From the NCBI GenBank assembly GCA_938007945.1, contig CALLME010000292.1, forward strand, positions 1 through 5,590: a stretch of 5,590 bases of DNA. Reading direction: 5' to 3'. The DNA is from an uncultured Caulobacterales bacterium (GTDB lineage: Bacteria; Pseudomonadota; Alphaproteobacteria; Caulobacterales; Maricaulaceae). How positions within the stretch are numbered: position 1 is the first letter of the stretch; every line of letters starts with the position of its first letter. A model generated the notes under the pieces. That model was not told where the DNA came from and searched no databases. It saw nothing but the letters and a program-made list of their open reading frames with translations. Below are positions 1 through 5,590 of the stretch, piece by piece. The position numbers were made by a program, and so were the translations under genes.

Positions 1-654
1 GCCAAGGTGCTTGCGAGAGACAATGTTCTTTGTGCCTTCGACGAGCGGCGTGTGAAGCGTGATGGCATCTGCGCGCTTAAAAAGGTCTTCAAGTTCGACC
101 TTTTCAACACCGAGTTTCACGGCGCGTTCGTCTGTGAGGTAGGGATCATAAGCGATGACTTTCATCTTGAGGCCCTGCGCGCGTTCCGCGACAAGCTTGC
201 CGATATTGCCGCAACCGATCAGGCCGAGTGTTTTGTTAAAGAGCTCCATGCCTTTGAAATCTGACTTGGGCCACTCGCCGTTTTGTGTGCGCGCGGAGGC
301 TGACGGGATTTGACGGGCGGCAGAGAAGAGCATGGCTATCGCGTGCTCAGCCGTTGTGATCGCGTTCCCAAAAGGGGTGTTCATCACGACAACGCCGTTA
401 TTCGTCGCGGCTTTGATGTCGACATTATCGACACCGATGCCCGCACGACCAATGACTTTCAGATTCTTGGCGGCCGCAATAATTTCCGCGTCAGGACGGG
501 TTGAGCTGCGCACTGCGAGGCCGTCATACTCTGGGATAATTTTGATGAGCTCATCTTTAGACAGGCCCGTAATGACATCGACATCGACGCCGCGACTTTT
601 AAAGACTTCTGTGGCCGCCACAGACATTTTATCGGCAATAAGGACTTTTGGCAT
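1..654 (-). CDS. serA: D-3-phosphoglycerate dehydrogenase (SerA), 3' end cut by window edge
   Basis: Catalyses the NAD-dependent oxidation of 3-phosphoglycerate to 3-phosphohydroxypyruvate, the first step of the phosphorylated serine pathway, in the cytoplasm. The 218 visible residues begin MPKVLIADKMS and carry the D-2-hydroxyacid dehydrogenase signatures: the substrate-side VRSSTR segment, GRAGIGVDNVD, the NTPFGNAITTAEHAIAM stretch, and the Rossmann dinucleotide motif LGLIGCGNIGKLVAERA followed by VIAYDPY. The reading ends near VEGTKNIVSRKHLG, just before the expected catalytic Arg/Glu/His region, so that half and any C-terminal ASB/ACT regulatory domains lie outside the window. The ATG at 652-654 gives the usual SerA N-terminus; its Shine-Dalgarno is weak (GAAAG). 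It lies 78 bases behind serC on the same strand, with no clear terminator between them, so co-transcription is likely. The gap (655-732) is AT-rich around a GCGCGCGC run and shows nothing else that I can support. Confidence 0.96.
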   Translation of the reverse strand, partial: MPKVLIADKMSVAATEVFKSRGVDVDVITGLSKDELIKIIPEYDGLAVRSSTRPDAEIIAAAKNLKVIGRAGIGVDNVDIKAATNNGVVVMNTPFGNAITTAEHAIAMLFSAARQIPSASARTQNGEWPKSDFKGMELFNKTLGLIGCGNIGKLVAERAQGLKMKVIAYDPYLTDERAVKLGVEKVELEDLFKRADAITLHTPLVEGTKNIVSRKHLG

Positions 655-732
655 GGGTAACTTTCAAATAATTTCAATAAGATAGCGGATCATATTCGCG
701 CGCGCTAATTAACTCAGTTTGGTTTTTCTGGA

Positions 733-1899
733 TTAAGACAGACGCTCTGCGGCGACGGTTTCAAACGCCCAATCGAGCCACGGTGTCAGCGCTTCGAGAT
801 CTGATTTTTCAATCAAACCAGAGGCCCAAATGCGAAAACCCGCGGGCGCTGTTTTATATGCGCCAAAATCAAGCGCGACGTTTTCATCGCCGAGGAGCTT
901 CACAATCGCTTTGGCAAATGCCTGCTGTTCAGCAACGGGAAGAGCGGTGACGCGTGGGTCTGCAATCTTAAGGCAGACACCTGTATTGGACCACTCATCA
1001 CGGTTGACCGCGAGGTTCTCGATCCACGGCGTTCTTTCAATCCAATCATAAAGCACTTGCGCATTTGTGTCTGCGCGCCCGTGCATCCATGACAGGCCGC
1101 CATTGGCTTTCACCCATTTTAGCGCGTCAAGATGATCCTCAGCGCAAAGAAGGGACGGCGTATTAATTGTCGAGCCTTCAAAAAGAGCTTCGTTCAATTT
1201 GCCTTTTGACGTCATGCGGAAAATCTTGGGCAGGGGCCAAGGCGGGCTGTAGCTTTCGAGGCGTTCCACGGCGCGTGGGGACAAAATGAGCATGCCATGA
1301 GCCGCTTCGCCGCCCATATTTTTCTGCCAGCTATAGGTCACAACATCGAGCTTGGGCCAGTCGAGCTCTTGCGCAAATACGGCAGAGGTCGCGTCACAAA
1401 TCGTCAGGCCTTCGCGGTCAGCGGGAATGAAGTCAGCATTGGGGACACGGACGCCAGATGTCGTGCCGTTCCAAGTAAAGACAATATCGCGGTCGCCTGT
1501 GTAATCATGGAGCGGTGGCAAGTGGCCGTAATCAGCTTTGAGAATACGCAAATCATCTAGCGGGAGGCTCTGCGCGTCTGTAATCCACGCATTGCCAAAG
1601 TTCTCCCAAGCAGCGACATCTACGCCGCGCGGGCCGAGCAGTGACCACATAGCCATTTCAACCGCGCCCGTATCAGACGCTGGCACAATCGCGATGCGGT
1701 AATCGACAGGGACTTCGAGCACTTCGCGTGTGAGGTCGATGACTTCTTTGAGTTTCGCTTTACCAAGTGCCGAGCGGTGCGAGCGGCCAAGAGCGGCGTC
1801 GCTAAGAGCGTCAAGGCTCCATCCAGGGCGTTTTTTAGTAGGTCCCGCAGAAAAACGCGGATCGGCGGGCTTCACGCCCGGTTTTGCGGCTATTGCCAT
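733..1899 (-). CDS. serC: Phosphoserine aminotransferase (SerC), alphaproteobacterial/Methanosarcina-type
   Basis: A PLP-dependent class-V aminotransferase that converts 3-phosphohydroxypyruvate plus glutamate to O-phosphoserine, the second step of serine synthesis; family members may also act in pyridoxal phosphate synthesis. The 388-residue protein opens with the family pattern KPADPRFSAGPTKKRPGW and has GRSHRS at 38-43. It has the PLP-ring aspartate in ICDATSAVFAQELDW (about D169), and the Schiff-base lysine in YSWQKNMGGEAAHG (about K193). INTPSLLCAEDHLDALKW lies near 246-263, and a RIWASGLIE segment near 353-361 is typical of the C-terminal domain. The overall pattern fits the longer subfamily of alphaproteobacteria and Methanosarcina, not the E. 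coli type. The ATG at 1897-1899 is preceded by GGAG (1907-1910, spacing 7), a clear ribosome site that decides the start. It is the first gene of the serC-serA unit, with its own promoter and structured leader. Subfamily placement is from recall of family sequences. Confidence 0.96.
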   Translation of the reverse strand: MAIAAKPGVKPADPRFSAGPTKKRPGWSLDALSDAALGRSHRSALGKAKLKEVIDLTREVLEVPVDYRIAIVPASDTGAVEMAMWSLLGPRGVDVAAWENFGNAWITDAQSLPLDDLRILKADYGHLPPLHDYTGDRDIVFTWNGTTSGVRVPNADFIPADREGLTICDATSAVFAQELDWPKLDVVTYSWQKNMGGEAAHGMLILSPRAVERLESYSPPWPLPKIFRMTSKGKLNEALFEGSTINTPSLLCAEDHLDALKWVKANGGLSWMHGRADTNAQVLYDWIERTPWIENLAVNRDEWSNTGVCLKIADPRVTALPVAEQQAFAKAIVKLLGDENVALDFGAYKTAPAGFRIWASGLIEKSDLEALTPWLDWAFETVAAERLS

Positions 1900-1966
1900 A
1901 TCTATGCTCCATCAACCGCGTTTTTGTACGGTGTCCAAAGTGCGCTTCAGTGGGGAAGCGTGGCCC
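1900..1966 (-). promoter_or_regulatory. serC 5' leader with two hairpins, candidate alphaproteobacterial serC RNA motif
   Basis: If transcription starts about seven bases past the -10 element, the serC leader is roughly 65 bases long. Two hairpins can be drawn in it on the minus strand. The first, at 1943-1960, has a perfect 6-bp stem (CGCTTC/GAAGCG) with a six-base loop. The second, at 1915-1932, has the arms ACCGT/GCGGT (one G-U pair) around an A-rich loop and ends four bases before the GGAG ribosome site. A competing inverted repeat, GCGTGG-C-CCACGC at 1958-1970, overlaps the first hairpin and the start site; it could be an operator instead. A conserved serC leader RNA motif has been described in alphaproteobacteria, and the position fits, but I cannot align to its consensus here. 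Confidence 0.4.
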
Positions 1967-1972
1967 ACGCGC

Positions 1973-2002
1973 GCTATAGCGGTGAGTCCATAGATTTGTC
2001 AA
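1973..2002 (-). promoter_or_regulatory. sigma70-type promoter for serC-serA
   Basis: On the minus strand a perfect TTGACA -35 element (1997-2002) is followed 18 bases later by TATAGC (1973-1978), or 17 bases later by the overlapping CTATAG. This matches the housekeeping-sigma pattern, and it sits about 75-100 bases upstream of the serC start codon. It is the best promoter-like sequence I found in the window. Confidence 0.65.
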
Positions 2003-2021
2003 ATAGTGTGAATGCCCAAAG

Positions 2022-2040
2022 GCAGCTTTTATTAAGCCGC
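2022..2040 (-). terminator. Hairpin just after the lipoprotein gene, probable weak terminator
   Basis: Read on the minus strand, GCGGCTT and AAGCTGC form a 7-bp stem (one G-U pair) with an AATAA loop, starting four bases after the lipoprotein stop codon at 2045-2047. The following tract is only CTTT, so it is a weak intrinsic terminator at best. The position, between the lipoprotein stop and the serC promoter, fits separation of the two transcripts. Confidence 0.45.
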
Positions 2041-2044
2041 AGTC

Positions 2045-2890
2045 TTACTTCCGATAAGGCGCATATGTCTGGGCAGGTGTGTCGACGGACGGGTAGACAT
2101 TAGGTGCGTCGACAACGCGTGAACCTGGAGAGACATAGGTGTTGCTGCCCCATGTCGTGTCGCTATTACCCCAGTCATATGTGCTAAGAGCCGGAGCCAC
2201 AGCTCTGGTCGTGCTGCTCGTCGAATAATTTGGGCTGGACGCGATGTAGGGACTAGATCCACCTTCTAGGCACGTTCCGTCAGAGCTGGCTGTTGTGCCA
2301 GCGGGGCAATTTAGCGGCGCACCAGAGGTAACGTAACCGCCCATATAGCTTGATGTGCTGCCATAGCTCGGCGTGGACGTTGTGAGTGTTGAATAGCTCG
2401 TCGTACTACCTTGCAAACATGTGCCGTCAGCTTGCGGCGTTGTGCCAGCTGGACATGAGGCGGGCGTAGAGGCGTAGCTAGACGTTGTTGTCGTAGGTTG
2501 GTTGAACCGGTCAATGCCATATGACGGCGCGACTGAGGCTGTCTGATAAGACTGTGTTTGGTAACTATAGCTCGGCTGCGTGATGGGGGCAGGGCGGAGC
2601 ATCATCATTTGCTGTTGATAGTGTTGCTGCGCGTAAAGCTGCTGCTCATAGCCCGCGACTTCATAGCTTGTGCCGTAACGTGATTTCCCAGCGACGGCGC
2701 CCGAATACGCGCCTTGCGATGCGCCATAAGTACCGTAGCCTGCGCAATTTTGCGCCATCGCCGCTGTACAATTTGCGCCTGCATATGAGCCGCCATGACC
2801 ATAGCTTTGCGCAGAACAAGCACTCAGCGCGAGTGCGCCGAGGCCGAGTAAAGAACAGCTTAGCGTGTGTGAAAACGTAGTTTTGAGCAT
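2045..2890 (-). CDS. Tyr/Ser/Thr-rich outer-membrane lipoprotein of unknown function
   Basis: I do not recognise a named family. The 281-residue product has a lipoprotein signal: a short basic start, a hydrophobic run LLGLGALAL and the lipobox LSAC with Cys25 as the predicted lipidated residue. The next residue is Ser, not Asp, which under the usual sorting rule favours the outer membrane. The mature part is low in complexity: Gly/Tyr/Ala-rich to about 70, a Gln/Tyr segment (YEQQLYAQQHYQQQMMM, 81-97), then Ser/Thr/Tyr-rich linkers. Two copies of CPAGTT....DGTCL.G (146-161 and 195-210) each hold a C-X11-C pair that could form a disulfide in the periplasm or at the surface. The C-terminus contains repeated Asp/Ser/Val/Tyr segments without a recognisable fold. 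The start at 2888-2890 is chosen because the signal peptide begins there; its ribosome site is weak (GGA nine bases upstream). A CtrA-type box lies 52-67 bases upstream. A surface or envelope role is inferred only from the signal and composition. Confidence 0.8.
   Translation of the reverse strand: MLKTTFSHTLSCSLLGLGALALSACSAQSYGHGGSYAGANCTAAMAQNCAGYGTYGASQGAYSGAVAGKSRYGTSYEVAGYEQQLYAQQHYQQQMMMLRPAPITQPSYSYQTQSYQTASVAPSYGIDRFNQPTTTTSSYASTPASCPAGTTPQADGTCLQGSTTSYSTLTTSTPSYGSTSSYMGGYVTSGAPLNCPAGTTASSDGTCLEGGSSPYIASSPNYSTSSTTRAVAPALSTYDWGNSDTTWGSNTYVSPGSRVVDAPNVYPSVDTPAQTYAPYRK
2261..2308 (-). repeat. Cys-motif repeat, copy 2 (CPAGTT...DGTCLEG)
   Basis: Encodes residues 195-210 of the lipoprotein. 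It shares 12 of 16 residues with the copy at 2408-2455, including both cysteines, PAGTT and DGTCL. The spacing between copies is 33 residues of Ser/Thr/Tyr/Gly-rich linker. Confidence 0.75.
2408..2455 (-). repeat. Cys-motif repeat, copy 1 (CPAGTT...DGTCLQG)
   Basis: Encodes residues 146-161 of the lipoprotein and is the upstream partner of the copy at 2261-2308. Each copy has a C-X11-C pair, suggesting two small disulfide-closed knobs set in a flexible chain. Confidence 0.75.
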
Positions 2891-2941
2891 GGGTCATCCA
2901 GAAAGCAAATTTGATTCGTGCTTTAGAGTCCCAAATCGTGG

Positions 2942-2957
2942 TTAACGGGGCGTTAAC
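2942..2957. promoter_or_regulatory. Perfect CtrA-type binding site within a 21-bp palindrome
   Basis: The bases TTAACGGGGCGTTAAC match the full CtrA consensus TTAA-N7-TTAAC. They lie inside a perfect inverted repeat (2939-2959, 9-bp arms, GGG centre), so the site reads equally on both strands. It is 52-67 bases upstream of the lipoprotein start codon and 24 bases beyond the GST stop codon, which makes the lipoprotein gene the likely target. CtrA is the cell-cycle and motility response regulator of alphaproteobacteria. The palindrome could also fold as a terminator for the GST gene, but no T-run follows it on the minus strand, so I prefer the operator reading. Confidence 0.6.
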
Positions 2958-2982
2958 CATAAGTGCTTTGTTGGACTAAATC

Positions 2983-3648
2983 CTATGTCCCAAAGCTGTC
3001 AGCGTCTGCATAGGCGAGCTTGAAAGCCTCGCGTTTTGCAAGGCGAGAGCGATAGGCATCAAATACGGGCGCAAGGCAGAGACCGTAGGCGCGCGCCCAG
3101 CCAACATTATGCCCAATCATGCAGTCAGCGGCGCTGAAATGATCGCCGCAGATGTGGTCGTGTTCTCCGAGGCGTCTTTCGAGTTGAGGCTCAACTTCGT
3201 TCTTCAACTTATCGCGATTAAACTGCGCAAGGGCAGGGCTGCGCACTTTTTTTGGGAGTAAATCTTCGTTTAGTCGTATCTGCCACAGCATCATATCCAT
3301 CCAAGAGCCGCCAAAATGCATCATCTGTAAATAATCCGCGCGTCCGCGAACGTCATCAAGCGCGGGAGCGAGGCCCTTTTCGGAATAGCTGTCGGCAAGC
3401 CAAATTAACTGCGCGCCACTTTCAAACAGGCTTTGCGTAGTCGAATCGGGATAAGTGACATCAAGCACAGGCACGCCGTGATTAGGGTTTTTATCGAGAA
3501 ATGCCTCTGAGAACTGCCCGCCTTGCAAAAGCGGGACACGTTCAACCTCAAAATCTTCGCCGAGCACCTCATGAAGCATCCATTTTGTGCGCACAGAGCG
3601 CGATAAAGGGTAGTGATAGAGCTTTATTGATTTAATTTGGTCAGGCAT
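2983..3648 (-). CDS. Glutathione S-transferase family protein
   Basis: A cytosolic GST-fold protein of 221 residues, the usual length. The N-terminal thioredoxin-like domain (about 8-86) starts with the first strand and helix IKLYHYPLSRSVRTKWMLHE, in which Ser16 or Ser18 could be the glutathione-activating residue. It has the cis-proline loop HGVPVLD (Pro60) and the glutathione gamma-glutamyl site ESGAQLIWLAD (Glu76-Ser77). The all-helical C-terminal domain contains FSAADCMIGHNVGWA (171-185), whose Ser172 and Asp175 match the N-capping box conserved in GSTs. The substrate cannot be told from sequence; thiol-transfer, peroxidase or binding roles are all possible. The ATG at 3646-3648 has GGA seven bases upstream. 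The gene is transcribed divergently from arsM across 70 bases, so shared control is possible. Glutathione is a known cofactor in arsenite methylation, which makes the pairing suggestive, not proven. Confidence 0.88.
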   Translation of the reverse strand: MPDQIKSIKLYHYPLSRSVRTKWMLHEVLGEDFEVERVPLLQGGQFSEAFLDKNPNHGVPVLDVTYPDSTTQSLFESGAQLIWLADSYSEKGLAPALDDVRGRADYLQMMHFGGSWMDMMLWQIRLNEDLLPKKVRSPALAQFNRDKLKNEVEPQLERRLGEHDHICGDHFSAADCMIGHNVGWARAYGLCLAPVFDAYRSRLAKREAFKLAYADADSFGT

Positions 3649-3718
3649 TCACGAATCCGTCATTTGAGTTTGCGTTGAGTTACGCTAACACAGTTTCAGA
3701 TTTTAAAAGGAAAGTATT
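3649..3718. promoter_or_regulatory. Divergent control region between the GST gene and arsM
   Basis: This 70-base gap must hold the start signals for both genes. It contains a direct repeat TTGAGTT at 3664-3670 and 3675-3681 (11-base period, about one helical turn) and a small inverted repeat GTTA-CGC-TAAC at 3679-3689. The first TTGAGT could serve as a -35 for TAACAC at 3686-3691 (spacing 16), driving arsM. The arsM ribosome site AGGAA is at 3708-3712, 6 bases before the start codon. The promoter assignment is weak, and the repeats are candidate regulator sites only; no recognisable ArsR operator is evident. Confidence 0.35.
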
Positions 3719-4897
3719 ATGTCCATGGACGGTTATCAAAGCGAAACGATTGAAACAAATGCCGATGTGCGCAGTGACGTGCAAGAACGCTATGCGGCAG
3801 GGGCCAATGCGGTTGAGGCGGCGCTGTGCTGCCCTGTCGATTACGACCCGCAATATTTGAAAATCATTCCGCAGGACGTACTTGATCGTGATTATGGTTG
3901 CGGCGACCCGTCTCGCTATGTGCGTGAGGGCGACACTGTGCTCGACCTTGGCTCTGGCGGAGGCAAAATTTGCTTTATAGCGCAGCAGATTGTTGGACCA
4001 ACAGGCAAAGTGATTGGCGTTGATATGACAGATGATATGCTTGAGTTGTCGCGTCGCAATAAGCCCATCCTCGCGGAGACGCTCGGCTATGACAATGTCG
4101 AATTTAAACGCGGCCATATTGAAGACCTTAAGACCGACCTTGATCTCCTCAATGACTGGCTCGCGAAAAATCCTGTGAAAAACGCGAGCGATATGGAGCG
4201 GATGGAAGAAGAAATTCTGCGCCTTGGCAAGGAAATGACGATGATTCCTGACAATAGCGTTGATGTGATTGTCTCAAATTGCGTGCTCAATCTTGTTTCT
4301 GATACAAAGAAAAAACAGATGTTTGCGGAAATGTACCGCGTTCTCAAGGTTGGCGGACGTGTGGCGGTGTCTGATATCGTTTCTGATGAAGATAGCCCGG
4401 AGAGCCTAAAGAATGACGCGAAGCTTTGGTCGGGCTGTATCTCTGGCGCGCTGCGCGAAGATGAGTTTTGTACGGCGCTCGAAGAGGCAGGCTTTCACGG
4501 CATCCATATGGATAAGTGGGAAGAGGACCCTTGGCAAATTGTCGAAGGGATTGAATATCGCAGCGCGACCTATCTCGCTTACAAAGGTAAAGCGGGTGAG
4601 TGCCTCGAGAAAAACCAAGCCGTGATTTACAAAGGCCCGTGGCGTCAAGTCCAAGACGATGATGGCCATGTGTTTAAACGTGGTGAGCGGTCTGCCGTTT
4701 GTGAGAAGACATTCAACCTCATGCAGCGCGAACCATACGCTGACATGTTCTATGCGATTGAGCCGTCTACGCCTGTGACAGAGCGGATTGAGTGGCCAGC
4801 AGAAGATTGTGGTGTACGTCGCCGCGACCCGCAGGAAACTAAAAAGGGTCAGCCACGTATAACTACTGACCCATCACAATCCTCCTCTTGCTGTTAA
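3719..4897 (+). CDS. arsM: Arsenite S-adenosylmethionine methyltransferase (ArsM), long form
   Basis: Predicted to methylate trivalent arsenic with S-adenosylmethionine in the cytoplasm, giving methylated arsenicals. The class-I methyltransferase core has motif I VLDLGSGGGK (74-83), the acidic end of strand 2 in GVDMTDDML (Asp102), and SNCVLNLV (186-193). The four cysteines conserved for As(III) binding in this family appear in context: CCPVDY (Cys37/38), DYGCGDP (Cys61), SNCVLN (Cys188) and SGCISGA (Cys240). YDPQYLKIIPQDVLDRDYGCGDP is a typical ArsM lead-in. At 392 residues it is longer than classic ArsM (roughly 270-380). An extra charged, helical segment lies at about 134-178, between the RGHIEDL strand and the PDNSVDVIVSN strand. 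A C-terminal extension (about 288-392) includes IYKGPWRQVQDDDGH and RGERSAVCEKTF and ends in Ser-Ser-Ser-Cys-Cys. These additions recall ArsM proteins tied to arsenosugar synthesis. The start has a strong AGGAA site. It probably forms a unit with the hydrolase 31 bases downstream. Confidence 0.88.
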   Translation: MSMDGYQSETIETNADVRSDVQERYAAGANAVEAALCCPVDYDPQYLKIIPQDVLDRDYGCGDPSRYVREGDTVLDLGSGGGKICFIAQQIVGPTGKVIGVDMTDDMLELSRRNKPILAETLGYDNVEFKRGHIEDLKTDLDLLNDWLAKNPVKNASDMERMEEEILRLGKEMTMIPDNSVDVIVSNCVLNLVSDTKKKQMFAEMYRVLKVGGRVAVSDIVSDEDSPESLKNDAKLWSGCISGALREDEFCTALEEAGFHGIHMDKWEEDPWQIVEGIEYRSATYLAYKGKAGECLEKNQAVIYKGPWRQVQDDDGHVFKRGERSAVCEKTFNLMQREPYADMFYAIEPSTPVTERIEWPAEDCGVRRRDPQETKKGQPRITTDPSQSSSCC

Positions 4898-4928
4898 AGC
4901 TCTCTGGCGAGGTAGAACAGGACACTCC

Positions 4929-5590
4929 GTGAAAAAACCTATTGGCCTCGCCTTACTCAGCCTCATAGCCTTAGGGGGAATTGTCGCCTGCGCGCCAGTT
5001 AAAATCCTTAATGCGGTGACGCCGTCGAGCAGTTTTGAGCGTGACCGCAATGTTAGCTACGGCGAGCTTGAGCGTCAAAAGCTTGATATCTACCGCGCCG
5101 AAACCCCAAAGGCAGGCGCGCCCGTATTGGTTTTTGTGCACGGCGGGAGTTGGGACAGCGGCAGCAAGGATATATATAAGTTTCTCGCCGAAGGATTTAC
5201 GTCAGAGGGCTATGACGTTGTTGTGCCCAATTACCGGCTTTGGCCCGAAGTGAAATACCCTGATTTCGTGACGGATACGGGCGAGGCGATTGCTTTTACA
5301 GCCTCAAAATTTGAGGGCCGCCCCCTCGTTGTGATGGGGCATTCGGCGGGTGGATATAATGCGCTTATGGCGGTGATGAAGCCTGAGTTTTATCCCGGCG
5401 GGCGAGAGGCGGCTTGCCGCTCTATCTCAGCTATGGTCAGCCTTGCGGGGCCGACAGGTATAGTGGCATTGGGTGACGAGCCCTATATCAGTATGTTTCC
5501 AGAGAAATTATTTGGCGATGACGCGCCGATGAACAATGTCACGGGCCCCATGCCGCCTGTTTTCTTCGCGCATGGGGCAGATGATACGAC
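4929..5590 (+). CDS. Lipoprotein-type alpha/beta hydrolase (esterase-like), 3' end cut by window edge
   Basis: Reading from the GTG at 4929-4931 gives 220 residues before the window ends. The product starts MKKPIGLALLSLIALGGIVAC, a lipoprotein signal with Cys21 as the predicted lipidated residue, so the enzyme would be anchored facing the periplasm. The hydrolase part shows the oxyanion-hole motif HGGSWDSG (71-78), the NYRLWPEVKYPDFVTD segment seen in carboxylesterase/BD-FAE-like enzymes, and the nucleophile elbow GHSAGG (Ser139). A likely acid residue lies in FFAHGADDT (Asp218/219); the catalytic His would be beyond the window. Family members cleave carboxylic esters or related amides; the substrate here is unknown. 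GTG is chosen because AGGA (4919-4922) lies six bases upstream and the signal peptide begins exactly there; no upstream in-frame start is present. The 31-base gap after arsM, with no terminator, suggests co-transcription. Later internal ATG codons would lose the signal peptide and the oxyanion motif. Confidence 0.85.
   Translation, partial: MKKPIGLALLSLIALGGIVACAPVKILNAVTPSSSFERDRNVSYGELERQKLDIYRAETPKAGAPVLVFVHGGSWDSGSKDIYKFLAEGFTSEGYDVVVPNYRLWPEVKYPDFVTDTGEAIAFTASKFEGRPLVVMGHSAGGYNALMAVMKPEFYPGGREAACRSISAMVSLAGPTGIVALGDEPYISMFPEKLFGDDAPMNNVTGPMPPVFFAHGADDT

Noticed and set aside
332..685. A 117-codon open frame on the plus strand opposite serA
   Set aside because: It overlaps the conserved SerA N-terminal and Rossmann region on the other strand; the translation is compositionally odd and has no ribosome site of note.
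655..732. A separate promoter for serA
   Set aside because: The gap is AT-rich with TTGAAA-like pieces but no correctly spaced -35/-10 pair that stands out; co-transcription with serC is the simpler reading.
2939..2959. Palindrome as an intrinsic terminator of the GST gene
   Set aside because: The stem is strong, but no T-run follows on the minus strand (it continues CGATTTGGG), and the exact TTAA-N7-TTAAC match is better explained as a CtrA site; a dual role is not excluded.
2661..2960. A 99-codon minus-strand frame overlapping the lipoprotein start
   Set aside because: Out of frame with the signal-peptide-bearing lipoprotein; the product is rich in Arg, Cys and Trp without any motif, as expected for a shadow frame.
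3680..4117. A 145-codon open frame on the minus strand opposite the start of arsM
   Set aside because: It lies antisense to the clearly conserved ArsM N-terminus including motif I, shows no recognisable family features, and its frame is explained by codon bias of the opposite gene.
4898..4928. A terminator between arsM and the hydrolase
   Set aside because: The 31-base gap has no convincing stem or T-run; only a loose CCTC/GAGG pairing across the arsM stop was seen, so read-through is assumed.

Overview
The window looks like chromosomal DNA from an alphaproteobacterium, probably in or near the Hyphomonadaceae/Maricaulales-Caulobacterales group. The reasons are a SerC of the alphaproteobacterial/Methanosarcina-type subfamily in a serC-serA arrangement, a perfect full-length CtrA-type site (TTAA-N7-TTAAC), and several lipoprotein and GST-type accessory genes at moderate GC content. 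The exact taxon is an inference. Genes are densely packed and no gap exceeds 150 bases. I see no rRNA, tRNA, CRISPR array, insertion sequence or phage gene.

Left part (1-2002, minus strand): an L-serine biosynthesis unit. serC (phosphoserine aminotransferase) has a good sigma70-like promoter and a short leader with two small hairpins. It is followed after 78 bases by serA (3-phosphoglycerate dehydrogenase), whose 3' end is cut by the window edge. Together the enzymes convert 3-phosphoglycerate to 3-phosphohydroxypyruvate (SerA) and then to O-phosphoserine (SerC). serB is not in view.

Middle part (2022-3648, minus strand): a Tyr/Ser/Thr/Gln-rich outer-membrane lipoprotein of unknown function carries two copies of a CPAGTT...DGTCL.G motif. 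Its gene ends in a hairpin and has a palindromic CtrA-like box upstream. Upstream of that is a cytosolic glutathione S-transferase-family gene.

Right part (3649-5590, plus strand): divergent from the GST gene by 70 bases lies an ArsM-family arsenite S-adenosylmethionine methyltransferase. It belongs to a long form with an internal insertion, a C-terminal extension and a terminal Cys-Cys pair. It is followed after 31 bases by a lipoprotein-type alpha/beta hydrolase that runs off the window.

The most interesting part is the GST / ArsM / lipoprotein-hydrolase neighbourhood, which may be a small arsenic-processing locus. It resembles the type of ArsM I associate with arsenosugar pathways, but the diagnostic partner (radical-SAM ArsS) is not in view.
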